A stretch of DNA of 64,000 nucleotides from Bidens hawaiensis (lineage: Eukaryota; Streptophyta; Magnoliopsida; Asterales; Asteraceae), in contig JAIQDT010007598.1 of assembly GCA_021521415.1 (NCBI GenBank), forward strand, positions 29,665 through 93,664. The letters run 5' to 3'. The position numbers and the translations under genes were made by a program. Of this stretch, positions 21,285-33,752 are shown one piece after another. Each line of letters opens with the position of its first letter. The stretch's first letter is position 1. The notes beneath the pieces were generated by a model that was not told where the DNA came from, ran no database searches, and was given only the letters and a program-made list of their open reading frames with translations.

Positions 21285-22763
21285 TGTGCATAAAATTATA
21301 CATCTTTTTAAAATCAAATAACCTTTAAAAACTGCAACTTCTATCAAATAATATAGCTCAGAAGGGTACTTATCATATTAAAATGCAATTTCAGGTAAAA
21401 CCAAGCCTTAAACGAAGAAACAAGTTAAAAGACGAAGAAAAACGAAAGAAAACTCAAGAAAACACTCAAGCACGGGGCCATGCCTCAAGGACCACGCCCC
21501 GATTCTTCTGAACCCAATAAAAGACAAAATTCTACAAGAAAAGACAAATACTGGAGAAAGAAGCACGGGGCCGTGCTTATGTCACCATGGGCCCGTGGTC
21601 ACCTTCTAGATAAGACAAAAATAATTAGCACATGTCACTAAAATGCACGGGGCCGTGCCTCAGGAAGCATGGGGCCGTGGTGAGTTATCATGTACTATCT
21701 GACAACATTTAATGCAACTGGACAGCTGGACATGGGGCCGTGCCTCATAAAGCACGAGGTCATGCCTCTCTCTCCAGAAAGCCTATAAATAGAGGCTCAT
21801 GTTGCATTAACCAAGTGTGCTTGAAGAAGATCTCTAAACGGGGTTCTCTTATAAAAACACCCACATTACACTCATATTAAAGATCTTGTGAGGAGTTTGA
21901 AGGCTTGGAGATTACCATCATCATCCATCATCATCAACATCATCATAATCCATCATCACCATTAAGAAGGGAGATTCATCCACATTTGGTTAGATTGTTC
22001 TAGTTTAATCATGTGTTTGTTATCATCATCTTTTTTAATGTTCATAACAATGCTCATTATAAGCTAAAATCCATTTACCATATAAAATCTATGAAGAAGA
22101 TTTGTTTTACTTGATGATTATATTAAACATGTGATTTAGTTTAGTAAAGTACATGGTTATCTTGCAATTATCTTTTGATGAGAAATGTTTCACCATCTTA
22201 ATTCAACAATTCAAAGTTGGTGATTGACAATTATATTGGCAATCATTCATGATCGATTCATGTTCTTGAAAGATAGAAATACTTTGATAATTAATCGAAA
22301 CATGGATCCTTATATTGTACTTAGAAATGATGAGATATAAGTTATGATCTATTTCTCAAGTTTTGGTAATTCTGAAATAACATTGTTAACACGATTGCTT
22401 AGGTTATCATGCTAGTTAAAGAAATCATATGTTAAAGGAATGTGTAATTATAACCTACTTAAATCAACCAAGGAAAGGTTGTGTGACTAAACTATAACCA
22501 CCCAAAGTTGTTAGAATTGGTATTTGAGAAATCAAAGTCAATCCTAATCTTTCTACTTTACTAAACTACTTGCCAACTCAAATTGACATTCTCGTGGTAG
22601 CATGACATTAGGAAAGGGTTGACTTTAAAATGCGCGTGCTAATTTCTTTTATGTCATAGGGTATGCTCACTTAGAAATGAGGGGCTATTTTATCATAAAT
22701 TATTACGACAAGTTTATCACGTGTTTATTTAATAATCACCAAGGATCAATGGAGTGGATTCTT
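21285..22763 (+). repeat. LTR-like block with GGGGCCGTG repeats
   Basis: Starts TGTGCATAAAATTATACATC directly at the break in the Tat copy. 21460-21770 holds about seven variants of GCACGGGGCCGTGCCTC (some palindromic). A TATA box (TATAAATA, 21784-21791) and a 5' UTR-like region rich in ATC triplets (21915-21965) follow. No coding sequence. It looks like a long LTR, but no matching second LTR, primer site or TSD was found, so element type is open. Confidence 0.5.
21784..21791 (+). promoter_or_regulatory. TATA box in LTR-like block
   Basis: TATAAATA in the context GCCTATAAATAGAGGCTC, itself a short inverted repeat (GCCT..AGGC). Confidence 0.6.
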
Positions 22764-24267
22764 TGTAACACCACATCTTTAACCCTATAAAATTCTAGCT
22801 AAAATAATTAACTTGTAAAGAATAGGTTCCAAATATGAATTTTGAAAACTTCACCCATCGCGATACTCGACGGGGTAAACATAAGCCCATCGCGTAGCGC
22901 GATGGCCTTGCACACAGACCCAGAAATGGGCGGCGTAGCAATATGCTACGGCCCAACTATAAACGGTCATCGCGATAAACGGTCATCGCGTATCGCGATG
23001 ACCATGCTGAGTCACTGGACACGTGTCCAACCACGTGTCAACACGTGGCACACAATATGACAGGCCACGTGTCATAAGCAGATAAGGCGACGACGACGGG
23101 GTAAAGAAAACCCATTGCGTATCACAATAAGTGGCAGATTCTGCCTATAAATAGAGGGTTACGGGATTGTAAATCATTCATCCCATTACACCTTCACTTT
23201 CACACACATAAGCATAGGGAAACGTGCCATGTTGACGCAGCAAGCCGATGTACCTTTATCTTGAAGTTCGTGCGAGAATAGAAGTTATAATCAAGTAGCA
23301 ATCACATAAGCGAGTAGATCAAGATCCCGCCTTTTTCTTATTATCATTCTAAGTATCCGATCTATGGTAGGAGTTATGTTTAAGTTATTTGAATTATCGC
23401 TTAAACAATCAATCGAGGCTATGGCCTTTAACCTTGAAAATATTTTGTAAACATTCACATTCATAAACGAGTTTTCATAAATGTTACTTCGTAGCAAAGT
23501 AATGTTAAACAAAGATATATTTTGACGGGCATGTAGTAACTGTAAGGGTGATATCGCTAGTAGTAAGTTTCTTGCCTAAGGAAAAGTAATTCGTACAAAT
23601 CTTAATCAACCAAGGGACCCGTTTACTTACCTGGAGAAACTTACCAACGTGTTATAACCTCTTAAGCTAAAGCATGCTACATCAAACGTCACATAAAAAC
23701 TAAGTGTTTTCATTCACAATCAAGGATAAACGATTTCAAGGTTAAGCTTAACAATCATAGCTTAATCAAAACACCATTCAGGTATTTATACAAACCTATT
23801 TATGTATAGGTTAAATATCATTCTCAATCATTCACAGTCAAGGTTTTCCAACGCCGACGGTACAGGTGAATACGTTAACCTTTTCAATCAATCAAAACAT
23901 ATTTATACTCGACAAAGATGAACGGGTGTTTGTCTTAACGAGTCAGTCAATGATTTCATGAGATTATGTGATCTCTAAAATGTTATAAGACAAAGTAGAG
24001 AATAAAATCAACTCAGACTGAATATGCATGTTTCTGGATCCAAATATAACTGTTAAGACTAATCAGTCAAAGGCTATGTAGCCGCTGGCTAAACGGTCAT
24101 GAATAGTTCTCTGTTCAGGGCTTTGTGGCTTGGAGAATACCGTTATATGTGTAGGGAAGTGGTACATATACTGGAAGTAGAAAACCTAAATTGAATGCAG
24201 ATGTCTTACATTAACTATCTTGGTCTTAGACGCCGAGTAGCAATACGATAAAAACCAACATTCAACT
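22764..24267 (+). repeat. 5' LTR/leader of a degenerate Ty3 element
   Basis: Begins TGTAACACCACATC, a common LTR start. It carries two perfect 17-bp palindromes of CATCGCGTAKCGCGATG (22888-22904, 22984-23000), four CACGTG boxes (23020-23071) and TATAAATA (23146-23153). The 3' limit of the LTR and the primer site were not found. The region up to the gag start is taken together. No matching 3' LTR is in the window. Confidence 0.5.
23020..23153 (+). promoter_or_regulatory. LTR promoter with four G-boxes and TATA
   Basis: CACGTG at 23020, 23032, 23042 and 23066, three within ACGTGTC and one within ACGTGGC, the plant ABRE/G-box form bound by bZIP factors. TATAAATA at 23146-23153 lies about 75-125 bp downstream. 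Confidence 0.6.
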
Positions 24268-26280
24268 ATGAACCATCCGATATGGAAAGTAGCAATAATT
24301 ATTATACTAGCTTTTTCAATCACAATCAACCGATCATTCCGATGTTACCATACGGGAGCCAACCCGTGTATCTCCCAGGAAGTCGACAATGCCCAATCGA
24401 AATCTCCGACAGCACTCCCAACAACATTCCCCAGTACTATCCATCCGACATTCCCACACATCATCCTTCCGAGGAACAGGAAGTGCAGAGTAAGATCAAA
24501 CAGGAGACTGAATCAGAATCGTCTAGCTGGATGAATTGCCACTCTGACCAAAGGAGATGGCAATTCGGATCACCACCATTGAACTATCAATACCAGATCC
24601 CACCGACCACTGCAGAACCAAGCCGTAAACCAAGGATGAGGGTCATCTTGCCATACAAAAAGAGATTAGTTCAATCACCAATCAAGAATCCTTATGAATC
24701 GGAGGAAGACCCGAGGAAGAGGAGGATCCCGAAGAAGAAAATGAGGAGAACGAGAATCCTTATTTTCCTCTGTATGTTGGACCAAGACCTTCAATATCAC
24801 AACAAGCTAATGAGATCCGCGAGGAAGCAAATCTCATCGAGGAATTTTATACTACCAATATTCCCGATGAAGAAATGCATGCATACGTTGCAAACCCGCA
24901 TCTCTATCCAAGGGAAAACGCTTATCTCTGCCCAGCTGCATCCGCACCAACGGGATATCCTAACCCGTCAAATTCAGTGATGGACGAGCTGAGGAATGAG
25001 AAAGTAGACAAATAGAAAATAGGAAAGAAGATAGTTAAGAAATGTGACAAGATGAAGAATCTTGTTAAAAAGTGGATTAAGGATTAGGAATCGTTGTTAT
25101 GTGCTGTTGTTAACTATGTTTTCTTTGTAAAATAAATAATGTATTATAAAGAAAGTCTGTCTTTTTTCTGAACTTGTTTTATTCATGTAACAGCATGTCT
25201 AAAGCCAACAGTAATCAATAAATAAATAATAAAGAAAAGACCGTTGAAGAAAACATAATCAACAATAAAGAAAAGACTGTAGCAGAGAACATTCAAGCGA
25301 TACTGAAAGACTATGTACTTGGTATTCGCGACCTAATAAAAGAAGCTGTAACACCAATCTATGAATTAACGAAAAATGATCCAAGCCGAACCGCTTCCCA
25401 ATCTAATAAAAGAGGAAGTCGATGCAAAAGTGAAACCGCCTGTTCAAAGAAAGAATCTAAAAAGGAAACAGAAAAGAAAGAGAGTAAGAAAAAAAATGAG
25501 AAAAAGAAAGAAGCAAGTGATGAAAGTTCAACGGCTGAAAATGATCTTCGTGATAAAACCAAGAAATTAAAAATTCACGAGGGTTGTGATTTCAAAGTAT
25601 TCAAAGTTTATAACCCCAAGTAGTTCCATGGGGATAAGGGAGCGATAAACACCCTCCGATGGTTAGAGGAAATGGAATCAATTGTACTGATTAGCAAGTG
25701 TACGGAAAGTAAGAAAGTGCAATATACCTCCCAGATGTTTAAGGGAGAGGCACTAGAATGGTGAAATACCCTAATCGGAATCAAGGGTAGAGAAAATTTC
25801 TATAATCTAGACTGGGTAACGTTTAAAGCTATGATATTAAAGAAGTTTTGACCGATTAATGAAATGGATCAAATACAAACAAAGCTTTAGAATCATAAAG
25901 TTGTAGGAACAAATCTCAAGGAATATAACACTAAATTTCTTGAGTACTGTCGAATTGTACCTCACCTGGTCACTCCTGAAATTAGCAAAGTGACACGATA
26001 CATCTACGGGTTACCAATATATATCCTTGATTTAGTTCGTTCACATATGCCGTCCACGATGGAATCTGCTATGGAGTTGGCCGAGTATTTGATGGATGGG
26101 CTGATTAGAAATCGTGATGAGAAGAAGAGGGATGACGGAAAAACGACTGTGGGAGGAAAGATGAAGAAGGTTGAGAAGAAACGGGAAGGGGCGTTTGTGT
26201 ATAGTCGCCCTGTGTGCAAATCTTGCGGGTGGAGACATTTCGGTAGATGTCTTCGACCAACCAACACTGTTGTATAATTT
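24268..26280 (+). pseudogene. gag of degenerate Ty3 element
   Basis: Starts at ATG 24268/24282 with a low-complexity N-terminal region (SNNYYTSFFNHNQP, many P, S, E) followed by a Lys/Glu-rich stretch (25370-25570). The gag core at 25600-26110 (FHGDKGAINTLRWLEEMES, QMFKGEALEW, LKEYNTKFLEYCRIVPHLV) has four or more stops. Then comes a basic linker. The window ORF from 25990 covers the gag C-terminal part (MPSTMESAMELAEYLMDG). Confidence 0.7.
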
Positions 26281-27364
26281 TTGCAAGAGACCAGGTCATG
26301 TGGAAGCAGACTGTAAGAAGAAGGAAGGTGTGTGTTTCGACTGTGGTGAGAAGGGACACTTTAGCAATGAGTGTCCGAAGAAGAAGCCAACAACAACGGC
26401 GGCTCGTTCAGATGGCAGCTGTACCAAGACCGATGCCAAGAAAGGAAATGCTCGTGTCTTTATGCTAGACACCCAGAATGCAATTGATATACCGGACGTG
26501 ATGACTGGTACGTTTCCTATTAATAATGTTTATGCTAGGGTTTTATTTGACTCAGGAGAAAACCAAAGTTTTATAGATTATAAATTCTGTAGTCTATTAA
26601 AAGAACCCTTGGTTAAACTAGATAAACAATATGAAGTCGAAACTGCTGATAGAAATGTGAGTAAAATAACTGAAGCTTTAAATAATGCCACAATTTCGTT
26701 AGCCGATCACATCATACCTATACGATTGTTACCTATGACGTTAGCAAATTTTGATGTAGTTCTAGGTATTGACTGGTTATCCACTAATCAAGCCCGTATC
26801 TTATGTAATGATAGAGCCATTGACATTCAAACGTCTAACAATAAAACCATTCGTATCACTGGAGACAAAGAAAGGGGAAAAGTAGGAATTATTTCTAAGA
26901 TCAAAGCAAGTAGTTTCTTAGGCAAGGGATGCCTTGCATTCATGGCCTATGTAACTAAAGAACTAGAACCCAAGAAGATAGAAGAGGTGCCAATCGTTTC
27001 CGAATTCCAAGATGTATTTCCTGATGAGTTACCTGGAGCCTCACCAGATAGAGAAGTAGAGTTTAGAATCAACCTCATGCCAGGAACTTCACCGATAGCT
27101 AAGTATCCTTATAGACTAGCACCTACAGAAATGAAAGAATTAAAGAAGCAGTTAGATGAGCTTTTTGAAAAAGGATTTATACGACTGAGTTCGTCACCAT
27201 GGGGAGCTCCAATTCTATTCGTAAAGAAGAAGGACGGATCGATGAGAATGTGTATAGATTATAGAGAACTAAATAAAGTTACCATTAAGAACAAGTATCC
27301 ACTTCCAAGAATCGACGATTGGTTCGACCAGCTTCAAGGAGCAAGTTGTTTTTTCAAAGATTGA
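26171..27364 (+). pseudogene. Ty3 zinc knuckle, protease and RT 5' half
   Basis: A 397-codon frame. First a zinc-knuckle region, [16 protein letters not shown] then [17 protein letters not shown] (CX2CX4HX4C). Next an aspartic protease with [14 protein letters not shown] (DSG active site) and [15 protein letters not shown]. Then RT from [14 protein letters not shown] through [20 protein letters not shown] to [13 protein letters not shown]. It ends at a TGA caused by a frameshift in a T run near 27345-27350. Confidence 0.85.
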
Positions 27365-27386
27365 TCTTAGATCGGGTTACCACCAG

Positions 27387-28891
27387 TTGAAAGTACAAGA
27401 GGAAGATATACCTAAAACGGAATTTAGATCCCGATACGGACATAATGAGTTCACCGTGATGCCTTTTGGACTCACTAATGCTCCGGCAGCTTTCATGGAT
27501 ATGATGAATCGTATTTGTAAACCATATATTGATAAAATTGTTATCGTCTTCATTGATGACATTCTTGTCTACTCAAAATCCAAAGACGATCATCAAGTTC
27601 ACCTCAAAATCATACTTGAAACCCTAAGTAACGAGAATTTGTACGCCTTCTCCAAATGTGAATTCTGGTTGTCTGAAGTTCAATTTCTTGGTCATGTTAT
27701 AAATGAGAAAGGTATTCAAGTAGATCCAGCTAAGATAGAAGCCATTACCAAGTGGGAGAAACCCAAGACACCGACTCAAGTCAGAAGTTTCCTAGGCTTA
27801 GCCGGATATTACCGAAGGTTTATTCATGACTTCTCCTGAATAGCCGTTCCATTAACTTCAATCTCGAGAAAGAAAATTAAGTTTGAATGGGGATCGAAGC
27901 AAGAAGAAGCATTCAAAACACTCAAACAAAAGTTAACCAATGCACCTATCCCGGCCTTGCCAGAAGGACTAGAGAACTTTCCATTTACTGTGATGCTTCG
28001 CACACAAGAATGGGATGTGTTTTGATGCAAGGAAAGAAAGTAATTGTTTGTGCTTCGAGACAATTAAAGGTTCATAAAAAGAATTACACCACACACGGCC
28101 TTGAATTGGGTGCTATAATTTTCACGTTGAAAATATGGCGACATTACTTGTATGGTGTTAAGTTCATTGTATACACTGATCACAAGAGTTTAAAGCATAT
28201 ATTCAATCAAAAGGAATTTCATATGAGACAAAGGCGTTGGATGGAAACGCTTAATGATTATGACTGTGAGATTATATACCACGAAGGAAAAGCCAATGTT
28301 GTGGCTGACGCCTTAATTAGGAAAGAACATGAGAAACCAAAGAGAGTCCGAGCTCTTATATTGGAACTCAAAGTTGATTTAGCTAGTCAGATCAAAGAAG
28401 CTCAGAAGTTAGAACTGGAAGAAGGAAACATTAAAGCCGAAAAAGAAAATGGTACAATCGACCAACTAGTCAAAGGAAGTGACGATATACTTAGACTTGG
28501 TATAAGGATTTGGGTACCAATGGTCTGGAATTTAAGAAAGAAGATTATTGAAGAAGCTCATAAGTCGAAGTATATGATGCATCTGGGAAGTAACAAGATG
28601 TATCACAAACTAAAAGATGATTACTGGTGGATCGGTATGAAGAAAGATATTGCTCTATATGTAGCTGAATGCCTGACGTGTTCTAAAGTAAAAGCCGAAC
28701 ATCAAAATCCGTTAGGATTACTACAACAACCTGAAATTCCGATATGGAAATGGGATATGATAACTATGGATTTCATCATGAAGTTACCTAAGACTTCTCG
28801 CCAGAATGATGCAATCTGGGTTATTGTAGATAGAATTACTAAGTCTGCTCATTTTATTTCGATACAAGAAACGTTTAGTATGGATAAGTAA
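27387..28891 (+). pseudogene. Ty3 RT 3' half, RNase H and integrase N-terminal half
   Basis: Frame 27387-27839 has [16 protein letters not shown] and the catalytic [11 protein letters not shown] (intact), then [16 protein letters not shown] and a stop. Frame 27887-28891 holds RNase H ([36 protein letters not shown]) and integrase (YYW-like [43 protein letters not shown]). Two frame breaks are seen. Lineage: chromovirus-like Ty3, close to Tekay/Del type by motif. Confidence 0.85.
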
Positions 28892-29216
28892 GCACACTTA
28901 TATGTCGAAAAAATAGTATCCTTACATGATGTGCCGCTATCCATCATTTATGATAAAGGCAACCATTTTATCGACTTAGGAGGGGACCCGATTAAATGTA
29001 GTACTGCATACCATCCCCAAACTGATGGCCAAAGTGAGCGTACGATTCAAACCTTGGAAGATATGCTTCGTGGTTGTGTTATCGACTTAGGAGGAAGTTG
29101 GGATACTCATCTTGCTTTAATGGAATTCTCGTACAACAACAGTTATCATACGAGTATCCAAATGGCCTCGTTTGAAGCATTATGTGGGCGTAAGTGTAGA
29201 ACACCTGAATGTATAC
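28892..29216 (+). pseudogene. Ty3 integrase catalytic core, truncated
   Basis: Continues with VPLSIIYDKGNHF (second D in a degenerate SDRD motif) and [19 protein letters not shown] (catalytic E), then SYHTSIQMASFEALCGRKCR. The coding sequence stops matching integrase at about 29216, where the GTGTGCTCGG array begins. The integrase C-terminus, any chromodomain and the 3' LTR are missing. Confidence 0.8.
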
Positions 29217-29236
29217 AAATGGCCCCGTTTCAACTA

Positions 29237-29725
29237 GCACATAGTGTGTTCGGAAGTAAAGTCTACTCGGAAAGCACAACACTTGTATTTTTCAATTTTT
29301 AACTAGCACAAAGTGTGCTTGAAGTAAAGTGTGCTCGGATTACTTAGTGCTCGTAAACAAAGTGTGCTTGGATTACTTAGTGCTTTTTCATTTTCTTTCA
29401 CATAACACCAAGCATGCTCGGGAGCAAAAGTGTGCTCGGGAGCAAAAGTGTGCTCGGTAGCAAGGGTGTGCTTGGGAGTACTTGTGATTTTTCATTTTCT
29501 CACTTAACACCAAGCATGCTCGGGAGCAAAAGTGTGCTCGGAAGCAAAAGTGTGCTCGGTAGCAAGGGTGTGCTCGGGAGTACTTGTGATTTTTCATTTT
29601 CTTTCACTTAACACCAAGCATGCTCGGGAGCAAAAGTGTGCTCGGTAGCAAGAGTGTGCTCGGTAGCAAGGGTGTGCTCGGGAGTACTTGTGATTTTTCA
29701 TTTTCTTTCACTTAACACCAAGCAT
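29237..29725 (+). repeat. Array of GTGTGCTCGGNAGCAAA repeats (LARD-type) inside Ty3
   Basis: Same repeat family as the LARD internal arrays. Short units of about 18-20 bp are organised in a higher-order repeat of 102-105 bp, marked by ACACCAAGCATG at 29405, 29507, 29611 and 29715. It includes the spacer TTGTGATTTTTCATTTTC. No LARD LTR accompanies it. Confidence 0.85.
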
Positions 29726-31089
29726 GGACAACTTCGCCTCTTTACCTTAACACAAGTTCGCCTAACTTAATTTACAAAACAGGACCTTATAAATTTGATC
29801 GAAAAGCAACTTTCTTTTAAAATCCTCCGTTAAAGATTTAAACTTTACGATCAAAGAACCAAGTAACCGAGTTTTAAACCATAAAACAAAATATGCAATG
29901 AAAATTTTAGTAATTAAATAAAAGGGATCAAATTTCAGTCTTGACGAGAACCTGCATGTTTTAGAAAAGATCCGAACTGGAATCATACTAATTAAGTGGC
30001 TGTCACATAGATCCATGTTCAGCGGTATTATGACATAAAGAAATAGGTTGTAAGCAGGTATAAAACTTAGTATGGTTTTCATAGCTTCTGTGATACGGAT
30101 TAGGTTCAATTAAGCTCAAAATTTAGATGGACATCACATGAGAGATTGTGATGCCTCCTATCTATTCTCAAAGCGTATTTGGCTTTCCCCAAGTCACCCC
30201 GAGTTGACCTTGACCCGTAGTGTCTGATTAAACAGTAAGTACATATTGATCTTTAGAGTCTTCTTCCCGTTCTCTTTCTTGCCTCTTGGTTGATATTTGA
30301 AATAACATAAGCTTCAAAAAGGCTTAACAACACATTTTTTTTTTCTTTTTTTTAAATAAAGGTATTAATACAGCTTCAAATAGTAGACGACTGCAAGTCC
30401 CGAATCTGGATCACTGCAGGTACTTGACACACCATCTTCTCGGGAATCAGAACACTCACGGGCTCGTGTATGACAGGGTAATCACTTTTCTGCCTATCAT
30501 TCGGAAAGATGTATATGGAGACATGCACAACTCAGAATGATTCTCCACATTAAATCGAGGAGATTTAGTTTGTATCACTTCTACTTTTACGCACCATATA
30601 AAGCTACCATAACTTACAATGGCTGTTCTAGAGTCTTTTAGGCCTAATAACTTCACCAGTTAAGCACACAGAATTAGTTTTTCTATCACTTTCCATGGTT
30701 GGATCAATTTTCTTTTAAACATTGTATTGAAACTTCTTACGAAGTTATAGACTTGAAAAATTATATCATCTCCCATTTAAAAATGTTAAATTCTATCGCC
30801 CCGATCAAGTCAAAGTCTTCAGGTAAACGGCTATCCTGAAGATCCAATGGATCAGCTGGACCGACCACATACGAGTATGTGTCCTTCTAACTAAGTATGA
30901 ACGACTATTTTTCAGCGAAAAAAAACCCATCATAAACCGCCCCGATCACTTTCAGTCATCTGGTTAATGGCTATCCTCATAATCTACTAGTAGAAGTAAG
31001 GACCAAACATATCCGAGGATGTGTCATTCAAACTGAAGCAACCGACATAATTCTAAGCGGTTTTTTTTAAATAATAACGAAAAACAAGG
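29726..31089. other. Non-coding stretch, partly Copia 3' region
   Basis: No open gene. 30790-31060 holds two diverged direct copies of about 150-180 bp starting CGCCCCGATCA and ending near GAGTATGTGTC/GAGGATGTGTC. They lie downstream of the minus-strand Copia RNase H and probably belong to that element's 3' region. T-rich run at 30333-30352. Confidence 0.45.
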
Positions 31090-31605
31090 TTACTCGGGAT
31101 TGATCATCCCATTTAGCTCAACCAGATTTTGAAAACGGGATCGGTCAAACGCTTTAGTAAAAAGGTCGGCGAAATTATCCAACGAATCAACCTTTTCTAG
31201 CACAATTAATTTCTTCTCAGCACAATCCCGTATAAAATGATGACGAATGTCAATATGTTTAGTTTTGCTGTGTTTGACGGGATTGTTAGTTACTGAGATT
31301 GCAGCAGTGTTATCAATGCAAATAGGAGTTTGAGTGAAATTCAGACCGTAATCGCGCAATTGCTGTTGTATCCAAAGAACCTGGGAGCAGCAGTTCGATG
31401 CTGCCATGTACTCTGCTTCACAGGTGGAAATGGCTACTGAGGTCTGCTTTTTGCACTGCCACGACACCAATCTTCCTCCCAGAAACTGACATCCACCGGT
31501 TGTTGACTTCCTGTTCTGATTGCAACCACCATAGTCAGAATCTGTGTAACCTACCAAATTTAGTTCTCCCCCTTTCATGTACCATAAGCCCAACTTAAAT
31601 TTAGA
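31090..31605 (-). pseudogene. Copia RNase H and pol C-terminus, SIRE-like
   Basis: Open frame with LGLWYMKGGELNLVGYTDSD (first D), STCEAEYMAASNCCSQ (E), CIDNTAAISVTNNP (D), KTKHIDIRHHFIRDC and NFADLFTKAFDRSRFQNLVE at the C-terminus. Wording is close to SIRE/Maximus lineage Copia elements. Truncated on its 5' side near 31605, where AT-rich DNA begins. No RT, integrase or LTR could be linked to it. Confidence 0.85.
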
Positions 31606-33504
31606 AAAAAAAATAGGAATTTGTGTTATGTGTTTGATTTTGTGTTTTGTAAATAAGAATAGGGTTGTGCAGGTCTGTAAATAAATTGTGTAAGATACTT
31701 TAGTCCATTAACATATCAAAATATTTGGTGTAGTAACAATGCAATTTTGATGATGCTTCAGATTATGAAGTATTGTTTTTTTTTTTATTTTTAAAACATA
31801 GATGTATTTGAATATTACAATAAAAGTTCTGAAGATTTGGGGAATGATAAAGTTGAAGAGGATTCTTAGGCCTAATTTTAGAAATAAATTAAAACCATAT
31901 CGTTGCACTACTAAACATGAAGACCAATATACCCTTTCTCTCTAAAAACTAACATAATTTTTTCATATTTATTATTGCCACTAGTTCATTTAAACCATTC
32001 ATTACAGGTAATTAATGGTTCAGGTCGATTTCTCTCACTTCTCGCATTAATTTCATTTCTCTCATGAACCATCTCCTATATATATATATATATATATAGT
32101 GTCCTTTTATGAAGAATATATATACAGTAGGGGTAACAGTAATAGTTTTTTTAATAGATATTACGTGATGTTCCTCTTATGGATATATACATGTACGGTA
32201 TGTGTATGTATTGTATGATGTATGATTAACTAGAACTCACTCAGCGTAGATGACTTTTAGTATGCACACAGGTGATCAGATTAAAGAGCTAGCATGAGGA
32301 TGGCTCATGGCATGGATTGAATGGTTGGCATCTGAAGATGGAAGAAATGATGTTTTAAATATGATGTTTTTTGTTATGGTTTCAAAGAAAATATTAAATG
32401 TTTTGTAATGAATGATTTAAGTTAACGTTTCCGCGAAGATTTTAATTAACTCTGATTTGTAGAACTGTGTGTTATGAGTAAATCCGACGTTAAAGTAGGG
32501 CTACCGGGTTCAGGGCCTTACACCCGGGGGCAGCGCCCTTGTCAGCAGGGTTCTAGGGGTAGCAGCCCCTAGCATGGTCCAAGGGGCAGAGCACCTGGCT
32601 GGGGTTAAGATGAAGTTCAAACCCCCTTATATGTTTCCAGCGTATATGTTCTCCAGTGTAACAACACGGATTTTTCGATAATAAACAAAGACCATATTAC
32701 TGGACCTGTTTTCGTTTTCGAGAAATTTAAATCAATATAAAAGAATTTTTTTATCTTTTGCTTTCTTATTATATTGTTAATTATAATTATTATTATATTA
32801 TTATTATTTATAATATTTATTATATAGTAAAACTTTGGAATATACACAAAAATTATCCAAACTTACACTTTATCCAAAACTGTTTCCATCTCTTAAGTTC
32901 AGGGACCGGAATACAAATAAATAAAAGTTATAATATAATAATAGTAATTCAAATCTGAAACCCATATCTATATTAAAACCCGTATACCCGTTTTTGTATC
33001 TTGAGCCACAATTCTCGTTATAAACTTGGTAATTGAATCTTCCAGCTGTTGATCTTACCTTAAGCGGCCAACCGATTATCGTAATTATGTAAAATCAATT
33101 ATATTTGATACGAATTGCTTATAATACGAACCGGGTATAACTCGTAAATCATAAACATATTAAATGGCCATCATAATTCAATTAAACTGGTCCTCACCAT
33201 CTTTGACCCATCGCCAACATAAGCCCCATAGCGGATTTCAGTAACGAAGCCTACTGATATGGATTCATGATCGCGTCAGGACCGACGGGTTCTATATCAT
33301 CGCTCTCCATCGATACGTAAGAGAGTCATATAATTGATTTATGTTTTCAATTTGATAAACCTAAATAATCATAACCCTAACCTTAATTCACCAAACGTAG
33401 AACGGATTAACCAATGGCAAATTTATGGTTTATAATCAATTTTAGGAAAAATTGGTTTCCGTATATAAAGTATTCTTTGCATTTAATTACCATCTGATAT
33501 TAGA
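31606..33504. other. AT-rich intergenic sequence
   Basis: No gene is seen. Contains a (TA)n run at 32078-32098 and a TAA/TTA-rich tract 32765-32830. A GC-rich block lies at 32505-32600 with GGGGGCAGCGCCCTT, GGGGTAGCAGCCCCTAG and AGGGGCAGAGCACCTGG, hairpin-forming words typical of plant LTR or transposon DNA. Confidence 0.5.
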
Positions 33505-33605
33505 GTCCAGTTGGTGGTCTGGTGTGCGTATTCATGGTTGAGCCAGCCAAGGGCTCAGGTTCGACCCCGACCAGCCCAACCATTTTGGCTATTTTTGGGT
33601 TTTAA
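33505..33605 (+). repeat. tRNA-derived SINE-like fragment
   Basis: GTCCAGTTGGTGGTCTGGTG (A-box-like) and GGTTCGACCCC (B box, about 33560-33571) are about 50 bp apart, followed by a pyrimidine-rich tail and GGGTTTTAATTG. This fits a pol III promoter-bearing SINE or tRNA relic. Its ends were not defined. Confidence 0.45.
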
Positions 33606-33752
33606 TTGTTTAAATGGTTTCATTATTTATTAATTATCTATAATTAATGCTAAAATCAAATAAATATTATTTTTGTTTAACCCACCATTAAGTTTTACGT
33701 TTCTTGACAAATAATCTCGTTAAAAATTTTTGGTGTGTGTGTGTGTGTGTAT

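Noticed and set aside
32505..32600. Structured RNA or riboswitch from GGGGCAGCGCCC hairpins
   Set aside because: These GC hairpin words are common in plant transposon DNA. No conserved aptamer motif or adjacent gene.
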